From positions 27,846,611 through 27,910,610 of the forward strand of contig OY720345.1 of NCBI GenBank assembly GCA_963082975.1: a stretch of DNA of 64,000 bases, written 5' to 3'. A model generated the notes under the pieces. That model searched no databases, was not told where the DNA came from, and saw only the letters and a program-made list of their open reading frames with translations. This stretch comes from Labia minor. Lineage: Eukaryota; Arthropoda; Insecta; Dermaptera; Spongiphoridae. Positions 12,566-25,740 of the stretch are shown here, one piece after another. The translations under genes were made by a program, and so were the position numbers. Within the stretch, counting starts at the first letter, position 1. Each line of letters starts with the position of its first letter.

Positions 12566-14198
12566 AAATAATCAATCAAAAACATTATTTTTGTATACAT
12601 TTATATTAATATTTATTTATAATTTATTTATATTTAATTTATTATTTAATGATTATTTTTTTATTATTTTAAAGAGTTATAACTTTAATAAAAAGTAAAT
12701 ATATCTTAATCGAACCTGCTTTCTTTCATTTTGGATTTATATAGCATTACAAATATTGAATTGTATTTTAATATTATTATTTAGAATGGATGCAGAATTA
12801 ATAAAAAAAAAAAAAAAAAATCAGTTGGAATTTGGTTAGAAAGAGAAAGTAAATAATGCAACAGGTGAATATTGATTGATATTTATTTCTCTCTTTGGAT
12901 TTCATGAATGGTGTTATCCTAAATTTGTAAAAAAAAAATCTAATAAACCATGACGAAAAAAATAAAAACCTGTAAAGGAACCAAGCACAAGCGGAGGCTG
13001 TTAATTGCTTAAGCAGCCGCCCGCGGTAAGGTCGGTTAAAGGTCGCATGCATCCGAACGAGATTTATGCCCATTTACGCCATTCAAATATTCAACTTTTT
13101 ATTTTATAGCCAAGACATGCATCGATCAATTGAATTCCATAAAAATATTGAATTGATCTTTTACTCTATTAAAAATGACATTTTTTTTTTTTTACTTATT
13201 TGATTTAGTCTTAGGTTAATTTTATAAAAAAAAAATATTTTTAATAAATACTTAAACATTTTAATTACTATTATTTTTTTTATTTAAAAAAAAATATTTA
13301 TTTTTATTTTATTCATTGATAAATTATTAGAATAAATTAAATTGTCCAATATATATAATATTTAATTTATTTAAGCATTTATTATGAAATAAAACAACCC
13401 TTTTCTTAAATAGAAAAGGAAATTTCGCTAAAGGCGACATATTTAAACCTTGCCCTTCTTTTGTTAAGTAATTGGCCATTATTCATTCGAAAGCTTTCCA
13501 TTTTTTAAATTAATTATTATTTTATTTTTATTTTTATTTTTTTTTCAAAAAAACGATAGTTCGTTTGCCAAATTTTTCTTTCTCCACTCAAATTGATTCA
13601 AACTTTGAAAGGAAGCGTCTTTAGAGTGATTATTTGACAGTTTCCCTGAGGTGTAATACATATGTAAGTTGTAAATTAATAATTTCTAAAACAATCTACC
13701 TGTTTGTTTTTTTTTTGTTTTTTTATTAATACTCTGACAAGTACAACACTGATAAATATCTTTCCATGTCTGTCTGTCTTCTTATATTTCTGAATGTGTG
13801 AGACAGTAATTTGTGCTTTGCGTCATTCATCAAGAATCTTCTTTCGGCGAAGATCAACAACTAGCATTTCTTTCTTCCACTCTGGCCTTTCAGCTTGGCT
13901 GCCACTTTGTGCAATCCTATTAATTGAAAAAAAGAAAAACTCCATTTTACCAATATATGAATATAATTTCATCTTTTTTTCCAATCACTTTGATCATTGA
14001 TCAATTTACAAAATTTCATTATTGACATCTAAATCCAGTTAAAAAAATAATATTTACAATAATTATTTTTATTTTTTTTTTCTTACCTTTGAATCTATCC
14101 AGAATCAATTTAATTTATTATGTTTTTATTTTTATGTGCATTTCAATTCTGTATAATATAATAATTAAGTTATATTTTCATGACAGTAAAATTCAACT
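12566..14198. other. AT-rich sequence with poly(A) runs and one island
   Basis: A-run at about 12802-12819. The island at 12960-13080 holds CAGCCGCCCGCGG and TTAAAGGTCGCATGC. A 13790-13930 stretch has coding-like composition on both strands but no recognisable domain or splice pattern. Confidence 0.45.
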
Positions 14199-14700
14199 AG
14201 GTCAATAAGTGCGTGACTTTTTGAATGAAACACAGGTTTTTATTTTATTTTTTAACGTAGTTTCCTTTGAGCCCTATAACTTCGTCTCTTTCTTCTTTCT
14301 CTAATTTTTTTATCCCTTGCAAAAAATAAGATTTGTCGAGGATTTCAAAATAAATATTTGTTTGTGAGATGATTTTATCGTTGGAGTCAAATCTCCTTCC
14401 GCGGAGTAATTTCTTCAGGTTTGGAAACAAGAAATAGTCAGTCGGGGTTAAATCTGAAAAATAGAGCGGATGAGAGAGCAATTCGTATCCCAATTCTTGG
14501 ATTTTCATGGAAATTCAATTTTTTCCACTTTCTTGTCAAATCACGAGGTAGTCTGCTAAAAATGAATATCAAACAAAAACTAAAAATTTCAATTTCGACA
14601 GGCGTCAGCTGATAGTTGGTTGCTGACAGGAGCAGTATTGCCAATTCATTTAAGAAACGGGAAATTCAAAAAGTCACAGATTTATTGACCTGCCTTTGTA
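14199..14700 (-). mobile_element. Deleted mariner (DD34D-like) with transposase C-terminal remnant
   Basis: Inverted ends, left AGGTCAATAAG...GTGACTTTTTGAATGA and right (read inward) CAGGTCAATAAATC...GTGACTTTTTGAAT. On the minus strand 14245-14508 encodes ELGYELLSHPLYFSDL, TDYFLFPNLKKLLRG and KLEKEERDEV, the C-terminal third of a mariner transposase with the last catalytic Asp (TDYFLF). Upstream of it the 5' region is joined directly to this C-terminal part, so the middle is deleted. The same junction is present in the element at 52885. Confidence 0.85.
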
Positions 14701-16411
14701 TTTACAAAAGACCTTTAATATTATTTGTTCATAAATGCACTATTTAGTTTCAAATTTAAACCATCACTATTTTCTTTATTATTCAATAAGATTTCATTTA
14801 ATTTAGTATTGCTTGGAATTAAAAATTCCATTGTCAATACACATTTAAGAAAAAATTCTTAAAAGGAAAATTATTAATTTCAAACCATAATCTACCCCAA
14901 TTATATTGATAATTTATTCTACATATATCAAAGAATCCTATCTCTTCTTGCTCTGATCATTATTTTTATAATAAATTACTGATTTTTTTCTTCTTTTTAT
15001 GGAAGCTTATTATTGGAATTCATGTCATTTTAATGAAATATAATTAATTATATAAATTACAAATTATAAATCTAATAATATACCTTTGTGATATATATTC
15101 ATTATGTTTTATAATTTAAAATAGTTTTTTATATATTAATAATAAAAACATAAAGATTCATAATAGAATTTTCAAAATAAATATAACTATTATTACATAT
15201 TATATTATTTATTAAATAATTAATTAGAATTATATAAGCTTAGAAACAAGTTTGTATTTTGTTGTAAGAATAGATAAGCACCTTGCAAATGTCAAATAGT
15301 TCTTAGGTGAAAATTTATTAATATATAATTAATATTTCCTGTTGGAATGTATTGGAAAATTATTTATTTATATTTATAAAATAACATTAAATATAATATT
15401 CAGGTGTTTGATAAAAAATAAAATGTATATTAATTTAATGAGTTGGACAAAGAGGTATTTATCATTAAATACATCATGAATTTCTGACTCTTTTGTATTA
15501 ATTATCAAAATTTCTAAGGAGCATCATGATTCTGTAAATCTTCTGAATATATTAGAAGTTAACAAAGCTCTTATTCACATTTCACACTTAAATAAAAATT
15601 TATTATAATTCAAAAAAGTTTTTTTTCTTAATTATATATTTATAAAAAGAAAAAAAAAATGAAAATGAATTCCTTATTTGAATTCACCTCTTGACTTATT
15701 ACATTTGATAGTGAATGGAGATGAAAACTGGATTTTCAATGGGTTCTTTTTGGTAGAATGTCACCCTTGTTGACATTTGCTTTTTTAATCTATAAATAAA
15801 ATCTATAGGAATTGCAATTTCTTTTTTTTTTAATTTTTTTATCAAGGATTTCTAGAGCTGCTCCGGAGTTCCGTGGTGTGTTTACAATAGAATTTTTGGT
15901 AAACTAAGTAAGAAGCTAATGATATAATGTTTTAAAACCCTGTAATAATATAATAATTGAACATCGAACTTGCTCTTTTGTTTTATAACATCTCTTTAAA
16001 TTGGCTAAGAAATTTTGATCTTCTTCTTTAAGAAAAAAAAATACAAAGATAAAGAGTATTTTTCTGATATCGATTTTTTAATAAAACTTCAATATCTTAA
16101 TTATGCTATATTTTTTAAAAATATAAATTTCAAGCAGAAAATAAGCACTTGAATTCGACAGAAAATCTCAGATATAAAAACTCAAACTATGAAAAAGTAT
16201 AAAATGTTTTTAACAGCAACTTTTAATACCCGATAAATTTGTTCTTTCATATGATAGAAAAAAACATATTTCAAGAATACTTTTATCTTAGGTTATTGAT
16301 TATCTGTTTGGAGCAATATTTTCATAACAATAGCTTTAATCCAAGATCCATTTGCTATTCTTACGGGATTAACTGTGAGTTAACTTCTGAAAAAAAAACG
16401 AATCTTTAATT
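14701..16411. other. AT-rich sequence without genes
   Basis: No feature supported. Confidence 0.5.
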
Positions 16412-16597
16412 TAGTGTTTCTCAAAGTGTGTCATGTTCAAGCATCTGGTGTGTCCCAAAAAAATTATCTAATAATTGAATCCTAATAAATTTTAATTTAT
16501 TTTTTTCAAAATTCTAATTTAAATTCACTTTTAGTGTGTGCGAAATTTTAGAATTACTAAAAGGGCGTCGCAGCTAGAAATAATTTATAGAACACTA
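16412..16597. mobile_element. Possible hAT-type MITE, 186 bp
   Basis: TAGTGTTTCTCAAAG at the left and TATAGAACACTA at the right are imperfect inverted repeats typical in style of hAT ends, with GTGTGTC words inside. The flanking 8-mers match only in part. Confidence 0.4.
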
Positions 16598-16654
16598 TTT
16601 TAAATAATTTTGTAAAAAAAAGTTATTTTAGACATTACCAGATACTAGACATTT

Positions 16655-16765
16655 TGTCAGACAATATAATTTCTCAAAAGTTGATAGAAAACTACGAATT
16701 TTAAATAATGCACCAAATTTCATTATTCTAGCTCAAACCGTTTTTGCGTAATCTTGTCTATATAC

Positions 16766-16802
<37 letters not shown>

Positions 16803-16920
16803 TATATATATACAGACATTTTTCTCTACTTTAGTGAAAATGACTCAGGGACCTTCAAAACATATAAAAACATCAAAATCTCGACATCGAAAATTTTCTG
16901 GCGAGATAGTAAAAACCAAT
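16655..16920 (-). repeat. Repeat family A, partial copy
   Basis: Contains CTCAAAAGTTGATAGAAAAC, TAGCTCAAACCGTTTTTGCG, a CA microsatellite and the terminal TCTGGCGAGATAGTAAAAA. Matches 51990-52195 in the same orientation and 25741-25985 in reverse. No coding; the frame at 16744-16929 is chance. Confidence 0.8.
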
Positions 16921-17306
16921 AACGAATAGATTTATCTCTTCTCCATTCAAATGGACGGAAGGCCTACCCTCAGGTGAGGTCATGAATTTTAATCTTTTTT
17001 AATATCTGTTGAAATACTAATTAATTGAAACTGTATTTATTTCTTGATAATTGTTTTTAGAACATTAGTAATTGATCACTTTCCTTTTCAAGGTGAGTAG
17101 CGGAATAGTTGATCGAGTGTCTGTCTTCAGTGGGATGGAGTAAGGGAGGGGGACATCTGCATCTGTAATCGTTGACAGTCAAACTGTGATGTAACGTAAT
17201 GACGGTTGCTCCCAGCCACTCCCTGTTAGCGATTAGTGATATGTCGCCAAGGAAGGTAAATAAACCTGAGTGATTTCCAAACAATTGAAATTTAAACAAT
17301 ATATGC

Positions 17307-17338
<32 letters not shown>

Positions 17339-19990
17339 CAAAATGTTTTACTATAATGAGACAAAGATGGAAAAAATAATTGGGTTCTACTTAAAGATAA
17401 TTAAATAATTCATTTATATATCCAATTTATTATTTTAACATTACAAAGCAATTTATTATAAATAATTATTTTTTATAAAAATAAAGGAATTTATATATTT
17501 ATTTATATTTTTAATAGTTTTCATTTTAGATTAATCGTTTAAATGACATTTCAATGAGGCATAATTTTGTATTTTACTACGAGGACAGGTATCCTCTCTT
17601 TCATTAACTACTCTCTCAAATAATAATTCAAGGGCAAATGAAAAGAATTTAAATTATTATCAATAAAATTTAGCGAGATTATTATTAATGTTTTAAAAGT
17701 TCAATTCAAGGGCACAAAAATTGTAATTGACGAAAAGTACTTTACCGTTATATTATGTATTAGAGAATAAATTATACACTTTCTCATATGATTGTAGATA
17801 TACGAGTATATGGGTTAGATACTATCATTCATATAAACTATCAATCAAGTTAAATTAATTGATGATTTACGATAATCAGATTATTTTTAATAACTGCCTA
17901 ATATATATATTTAAAATATAATGTTACTTGAATAATTTATAAAAACATTGTAACAGGTTTATTTATATTTTTTTCTTTTCAAATAAATTAAGTGAGTTTA
18001 GTTATATAAGAGTGAATCTGAAATTTATTTAAATTACCTTTACAGATTACTATATGATTTGATTTATATAGATTAGTAACTGTTATTAAATTATTTTATA
18101 TTTAAATAATTTCAAGTAAAAAAATAGTTTTTACTTATTGTACTTTTTTGTGTAAAACATAAAGGTTTGTATATTTTTAACTTTCTTGTCATCTTTAACT
18201 TATTCCAGCCATACTATATTACTATATAATTGAGATCCGTGAGAATATTACCGGTTTGAGTTAATTAAGTAAAGCAAGTAAACATAACTGTCCTTGATCA
18301 TTGAAAAATAAAAATAATATTTTAACTGAAATGAAGGAAATATTTTATTTTATTTTTTTTTTTTATTTATTTTGAGAAAGTAAAATATTTATGTTGTAAT
18401 TTGAAAAGAATCAACTTTGAATATTTACTTTGAAGAGGGTGTGACGACTAGAGGTGAATCCTCAAAATAATAACACAAGATATTATATTATATAATATAA
18501 CATGATGTGTTATTTTTTTTTCGTTGAAATATCTGACATACAATAAAGTTTTTAAAATAAAAATTAAAAAAAAAATTAAAAATAATATCCTTTTTCTTTA
18601 TTACTACTAATATTAACAATAAACAAAGAATATATAAAATCTGTTTGTTATTGTTTGTTGAAAAGAATCTTCAAAAAAAAATATTTATTTTTTTTATAAT
18701 TTAAGTGATTCAAAAAAAGAAAAAAATGAAAAAGATCAAAAGATTAGAAAAATAGAATGAATTGTGAATAAAATAAAATGGATAGAGTTAATAATTTCTT
18801 TGTGTTAATTTAATTTAAAATGTGAAGAAATTCTAAGTAAACTTTCCCAAACTAACTTCAATAGATAAATTGAAAATAAATATCAGTGTTGTAGAATCAA
18901 TACACTAATAAATAAAAAAATCTATTTGTAAAACTTCGTTCAAAAGGATTTAATTTTCACAAATATGGATTACAATTTATTAATCTTTATAAAAAAAAAT
19001 AAATAAACATGTAATACATACGTATTTTATCATATTAACATTTAAATAGGAGAGAGAGTGAGAAAAAAAGGACAAATGGAAGGTCATGTAATTTTTTGAT
19101 TTCTGTTTAAATTCAAATAATTAATTTCAATGTCATGTTGGCCGAAATGTCAAAAGGGCTTAATTGGATTTATGGATTGAGTAATGCGTTTTTTTTTTGA
19201 CAAACTGACCGATTAGAGCCAGGGACAAATGCATATCAGAAACGATGAATTTAGGCACTGTAAATTTCATTCAAGTCTCCCGAAACTGAAATCACTAAAA
19301 GAGTGAAAGGCAGGTGGAAGATGCATCCCATGGGAGTGTGTAAAGGCCAGTGTGTGACATTAAAACAGCAAATCTTAACGGTACAAACAGGTAGGCTTGA
19401 TCAAAATTTCTGACGGTTGATTACTCAATTAGCCATTTTAGAACAAACTCTTTATAATTCAATTAACATATATCGTTTACTTTCACTCATCTCCAATTTA
19501 CTTGAAAATTCCATTAAATTTTACTTTCATGAATTCATTTATTTATCATTTAGATAACAATAAATTGTCGTTTAATAAATCATTATCAAAAGACAATAAG
19601 AAGATAGAGTGGGCGTTGCTCTCTCCCTCTCTTTCTCTTTTATCTGATTAAAATGTCAGCACCTAGCAAGAATAGTATATAAATGGAGATTTTATTTATT
19701 TTGAGAAAATTAAATAAATTCCTATAAAATAACAGATAAATGTGATGAATATTACAATTATTAATCATTTTACCGTAAAATATCCCTACTTTTATCTAAA
19801 AAAAATACTTAAAATTAGATTAATATTTACAAAAATCAAACTTTTTTTTTTTTAATAAAATCATAGAAAATTATTAATCTTCCTTTTTTAATTTTTTCAT
19901 AAAGAAATATTCTGCATTCTTTTAAATTAATACTAATTATTACTATTATTTATTTCAAATTTTTATGCCCACTTATATAAAATACTATAA
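16921..19990. other. AT-rich sequence with two GC-richer islands
   Basis: Islands at about 17085-17275 and 19195-19400 are of ordinary complexity but have no repeat ends or convincing coding. The rest is AT-rich with microsatellites. Confidence 0.45.
17304..17330. repeat. AT microsatellite
   Basis: ATATAT run of about 24 bp. Confidence 0.85.
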
Positions 19991-20231
19991 CAGTGGTTCT
20001 TAACCGGTGATCCGTGGAATTAGGTTATGTGTTCCACCAAAATTAGATATTCAGAAAAAATATAGTATCATATATATATATATATATGGTTTATATCATA
20101 TCATAAGTCATAAATATAAATAATGTATTAAATAATATATAATGCTTCTTTTGTTTGCTCTTCGTCAAGTTCCGTCAAAAATTTTTGAGCTAACATGTGT
20201 TCCTTCGTTACGAAAAGGTTAAGATCCACTG
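19991..20231. mobile_element. hAT-type MITE, 241 bp
   Basis: Perfect 8-bp duplication TACTATAA (19983-19990 and 20232-20239). Ends CAGTGGTTCTTAACC and GGTTAAGATCCACTG are inverted with one mismatch. AT-rich interior, no coding. Confidence 0.9.
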
Positions 20232-20289
20232 TACTATAACAAAACATATCGAATAATAATTTAATTCAATTTTTTTCTAGATTAGAGTT

Positions 20290-20335
20290 CAGAGGTGTTT
20301 AATCTACGCCCTTGGGCCATATCCTAAAAATATTA
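20290..20335 (+). mobile_element. hAT end fragment
   Basis: CAGAGGTGTTTAATCTACGC followed by CCTTGGGCCATATCC is the style of a common hAT 5' end. No partner end was found. Confidence 0.35.
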
Positions 20336-23300
20336 TTTTAAGTATATAATAAAGTCATAAAAAAGAGGGATTTTCAAAATTAATTTTATTTAAGTATGTA
20401 TCATAATTTATAATCATACTGAAATTTAACCAAAAGTATTGTTTAGGATTAGTGTATTTGCAATAAACTGTTATAAATATAATTTATTTCTACCTTCACC
20501 ATAATGAGAATTTTCAATTAGATATATTTTTTTATATATAATCATAGAAAAAATTAATATTCTTTCCATCTACTAATTTTTTCATGAAAAAATATTTTGC
20601 AATTTCTACCTTCATTTTAAATAAAATATATTAAAAACGATTTTTCATTTTGTTTAATTATATTTAAAATAGGTTTTTTAAAATAATATAAGAGTTCGGT
20701 TGTCCTCAAAGCAATTGCCTCCGATTAAATACTTTCAAGAGTGATTTAAGTTTAAAATTATTTATCATTATAATTTTTTGAAATTTAAGTTTATTGAAAT
20801 TCTTCGTTTGGTAGATTATTTATAAAATTTGATAATAAATTCTATAAATGAACAGAGGGAACATCAAATATAATGTCACAGGGAGAGTTCGAAATGGAGA
20901 GTGAATGAGTCAGAAATAAAAAAAAAGTATGCCTATACAAAGGTTGGCGTTTCGAGATGGTAAATGGCGACATGATTCGATGCCTCCGGCTCTCAATTAC
21001 AGACCTTGGTTGATTCAAATGCTTCTCATCTAAATCTTACCAAGTCTGTTCTTTTTATATTTTAAATGGAAATAAAAACAAATGGAAATCCACCATTAAG
21101 ATAGCCAATTTAGTGAATGATACATAAATGTTTTTTTTTCCAATTTTAACTTTGGTGATTTAAACTAAAATCTTATTTTGAAAAAAAAAAATATTTGGAA
21201 ATATTTAAATATAATTTAAATTGAATATAATATATAGAGAAAACAAATTTTTTATTAGATATTTTGCCAAAAATTATTTAAATTGATTTTAAATTTTGAA
21301 TAAAGAAAAATAGATTTCTTTGTGTAAAAGATGGTTAAAAATAAATTTCCAAAAATTTAATTAAAAAAAAATGATTTAAATATTAATAAATATTTCTTGT
21401 TATGATCATGTTTCTCAACTCCATCCATTTCATATACACTCCCAATTCCCTTCAATTAGTCCTCTCTCTCACACATTGCATCATCGGATTACTTAATGGT
21501 CTTCTCGTTAAAATACTTACAAATCTTTAATCCTGCCAAGTTTCCAAAATATTCTATCCAAATTATATTTAAAGAAGCATAGAGGTGATACTATTGTTTT
21601 GTTTGTTTAAATTTTATTTAAATTTATTTTTCGAAAAAAAAATTTTGTATTATATAATCATAATAATAGACTAATGTAATAATTATTATTTATCAAAAAT
21701 TGTTTTATTTATAAATAAAATAAACAATATTATTAATACAATAATATTTCATTTCAATTAATAAAATAAGTAAAAGTTTTAAGAAGTATAGGAGTAAATT
21801 CAATATTTATTATTTCGTTGCAATATGTATTTTTACTTTTTGAAATTTAATTAAGAATCGTTTCTTTTAAGTAAAAAGTTAAATAAATTTTAAAATAAAT
21901 AAAAACAATATTTGCATAGTGTTGAATATTTCTATGTTTATCCTTTAAAATAAAACCTCTTTCAGCAATTAACTGTTATCTCATAGTTTAGATTACTAGA
22001 GGATGCAGCAAGAGAAGTTAGAAAAAAAAAAAAAAAAAAAAATTAAAAAATAAAAAATAAATAAAAATGAAAGTCTAAAATATTTACAAACTATTTATAA
22101 GTTATAAATGCAATTTTAATGGTAATAATAATAAATAGGATTAAAATACGCAATCATGATTTATAGTAACTTATCAATGAAAATAAACATTACATTTTAC
22201 TATAAATGATTTATTTTTTTACTTTCACTTATTATAGATATTATATATTTTATTGTAAAACAAGTTTCATTCATTTTTTGTAATTAACCAATAGAGAGTC
22301 ATGTAAATATTTTTTAATGTTAATATATAGGATATTATATTTATTCATATTTTGAAAAAGTTCTAAAAATATTTCGATCCGGGAAAAATATGATTACAAA
22401 ATTTATATAAAATTGCTATAAAATTTAAAAACAATAATTAAAAAATAAATTCTTAATAACTTAAGAGATTATTTTATTAATATATGTGTATTAGTGTATT
22501 AATTAAGAACAAAATTAAATAATTATTTTAATAAGATTTTATATATTTTAAAAATTATTTTTCATTTATTTACTAGAACAATAATATTATCAATTAAAAT
22601 CATTCAGAATTTATATGTATTAAAAAAATTGATTTGTTAAATAAATTTGAATTATAATTATTAATTATTATTTTTTCAGATATAATAACACTAGAAATCT
22701 ATCAATATAGATAGTTAATAAACCTGATCAAAGGTGGCGGTAGCATTCCAACCCAAAGAAACAGTTAGATCAGTTGCCTATCTTTTAGGTGTAATCTATC
22801 AAAACAATTATTAGACAATCATTGATTCTTTATTATCATTTCCATTAAAGTTTAAATAATTATCTTAGTGACTAATTTATCGATAAATTAAAAAAAACTT
22901 TAATATATTAACTTCATCATATAAATGTTTCAAAATAAAAATACTAAATGATTAATTTTATTATAAAATTATTATATTTATTTTAATTTTAAATAATATA
23001 AACTAATTTTCGCCACTGTATTCAAAATTAAATAAAATAAATAGCTAGTCACTTTGATTTCTTATTTAATCAGTAGACCCTCTTGACCCTCTTTTGATAA
23101 TTTTGAATTTCAAAAAATTGGTTAATTGAGAGTGTCTATATTTATTTATGTGATTTTGAAGTTATATAAACTAAATATGTCTTATATTTATTAAATTTTA
23201 GTATATTTTTTTTTAAATAAGTGTTAGTTTTATTTTATAAATATTTATTTTATTTATTTTTATTCATTAATTTAAACGTTTATTATACAATCATTTTTAT

Positions 23301-25049
23301 ATGTTTATATGTACAATAAAAGTTTATAAATAATCTAATGAATTTGTTCAATTTTATTCTATTTTCATTAAAAGATAAAATTTTATAATATCAGCAATCT
23401 CGCCAAAACTGCTGTCCCTAAAGCTATCATCAGAAGATATTGATATATGATGGTATAACTCAAAACCTACTTGAATCAAATTGACTTACCCCTTTGGTGG
23501 GGTTTAGAAATTATGTTGAAAATATTTTTACCTTTATAAAAGATGTTTCCTAAAATTTTTACCAATGACATTTAATTGAATTTGCTATGTAAACCTTTAT
23601 GAAATAATTAATTAAAAAACTATATGTAAATGTCTAAATTTAATAATTTTTTTCAATATCAAATATCGAAATGCTGTGAAGATCGGTTGTGCTGATCAAA
23701 TAACACCTCTACCCTGCTTAGGCGGCAACTGAACATGATAGGCGCTGTCTTTTCGTGGGAAGTCCATAAGTCAGATGTTTTTTTATTATTATCAGATATC
23801 GTACATGGTAAAGAGTAAGTGCTATAAAGTATTTACTTTAAGAAAATTATATAAAATATATTTATATCTAAGTGAACATAATATATTTGTTCATATTCTA
23901 TATTAATTTAATTTATTTTTAATTTATTAATTTTTAATTAATTTAATTTTAATTTATTTGATGATATTATTTTAAAATATTTTATAATGAAAAATTTATA
24001 TTTATTTATTTATTCATAGGTATGCGTATCATCTTTTTATTTGGATAATATAAAAAAAATAAATAAATGTAAAGTATTTTAATTACAAAATGGATCATAA
24101 AAAAATTATTTATGATTTGAAAAGATTCTCAATTGGAGGTAGGAAGATCGCGTGTTAATGGAATGATCATAATGATAATTATATTACAGTTGTAATGGAA
24201 TTTGATGAAAAAAAAAAGAATGTGAAATGAAAACGGATGAATGAAGGGAGTGAATTGGAGGTCGGAATGAGTCAGCGTTCGTTTTGATTTTATGAATGGC
24301 GATCTAGATCAATGGCAAGGCCGTTGGAGTTGCTTTGGTGACGTAGGAGGACTAGGCATTACGGGAGTACACAAACTGGAGCTTACGTAGTGTAGGTCAT
24401 CGTTTCAGGTGACGTTTGGTTGTTTGGGTGTCTGTCGGCGACGGTTAAATCGAGGCCACGCCCAGCAAAGACATCATCGAATACCGATCGGAGAAGGAAG
24501 CATTCGATTTGATCGATTCAATTCAATCTACTGTTTCCCATAAAAAAAAATATTTAAATTTATTCATAAATTTATTATTATATTTTACTATCTGGTGTGA
24601 TTTTTTTAGAATATTTTTAATTCTAATTATTTGAAATAAAATAATAAATATTTAATTATTATTCAACAGGTAAATTATATTTTTTTCTAGAATGGTAAAG
24701 GTGTCGATTCTTTACATTTTCAATATTCAACCCTTACATGAGCTCATGATTTTTTTTATCCTCCCTTTAAAATATTTATTCAACTCATTTTGTGTGATTT
24801 CTTTCTTATTATTATAATTCGATTAAAGTAAAAGAATTATAATTATTTTCCATTTATAATCCATTATTTATTCCTATCCATTGGTGATTTTTTTTTTTGA
24901 GCGATTATTGAATACATATGTTTTATTTACTATTTCATAAAAAATAGTGAAATTTATTTTTAAATATCAAAATACAAAGAATTTTTCATTAAATAAATAT
25001 AATTCTTTCACTTAAATTTTAAATTTTTTCTTAAATGATATCTCTAGTC
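20336..25049. other. AT-rich sequence with islands, no genes
   Basis: Slightly complex stretches at 20930-21045, 22720-22800 and 23670-23800 are unexplained; the strongest island is 24230-24510, listed separately. Confidence 0.45.
24230..24510. promoter_or_regulatory. GC-richer island, possible cis-regulatory element
   Basis: About 280 bp of near-balanced base composition in AT-rich surroundings, with no repeat ends or open gene. It contains two GGTGACGT words (about 24337 and 24408), CTTACGTAG (about 24382) and GGCCACGCCC (24454-24463), which resemble CREB/bZIP and KLF-type sites. Function is inference only. Confidence 0.3.
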
Positions 25050-25080
25050 CAGGTGTGCTCAAACTTTTTGAGACCCGTTT
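25050..25080 (+). mobile_element. hAT end fragment next to a mariner MITE
   Basis: CAGGTGTGCTCAAACTTTTT then GAGACCCG is a hAT-like terminus; the mariner MITE at 25110 follows 30 bp later and no right end was found. Confidence 0.4.
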
Positions 25081-25109
25081 TTTTTCTTTTTTCTTCCCTT
25101 CACATATTA

Positions 25110-25506
25110 CGAGGGTGGTCTGAAAATTTTTCCGACCTGACCAAGAAAAACGATGTTTTTAAATTTTTTTTTTTTGCTATATTTTTCAACATAATATCCA
25201 TCAACACTGATACATTTCTCATAACGGTGTTCTAATTAATTTAATTAATTAATAAATTATTTATTTAATTAATTAAAATTGTCGTTAGAAATGGTTTTTC
25301 GAAGCAATTTTTGGTCTAACGTTAAGAAATGCGGCACCCACGTTGCACACAGCTTTCCATATTCAAATGATTTTGCAAAATATTTCGCACACGTTCAGCT
25401 GACATCGTACAGGTCTCAATTATCTTGATTTTTGAAAAATAAAACAAAAAAAAATTGAAAACATCGTTTTTCTTGGTCACGTCGGAAACTTTTCAGCCCA
25501 CCCTCG
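25110..25506 (-). mobile_element. Mariner-derived MITE with about 65-bp inverted ends
   Basis: Ends CGAGGGTGG and CCACCCTCG, extended by GACCAAGAAAAACGATGTTT on the left and its reverse complement on the right. A TA precedes the left end. On the minus strand, 25270-25430 holds helix-turn-helix remnants of a mariner transposase (RVRNILQNHLNME, then in another frame WVPHFLTLDQK). It has inserted just after a short hAT end at 25050. Confidence 0.82.
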
Positions 25507-25740
25507 TGTATATGCTTTTGATGAATATTTTTTTGGAGGATATAACATGACGATGATAATAAAAAAATAATAATACAAGAAAAATGTACATATTATTTTA
25601 AAAAATCACTATTTTTTTATTTTTAAATTTAAAACATTAATTTTTACAAATCATTTTTTTAACTAATGAAAATCATTGCCCGTTGCCTGAATAAAATCCT
25701 GATAATTTTGATAAGTATATTTCTTTTCCTGTATTTTTTT

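Noticed and set aside
12798-13073. 91-residue minus-strand frame as a gene
   Set aside because: Mostly low-complexity Phe/Lys sequence from T- and A-rich DNA; no motif.
13740-13935. Possible old coding exon
   Set aside because: Composition is suggestive but frames are broken and nothing is recognisable.
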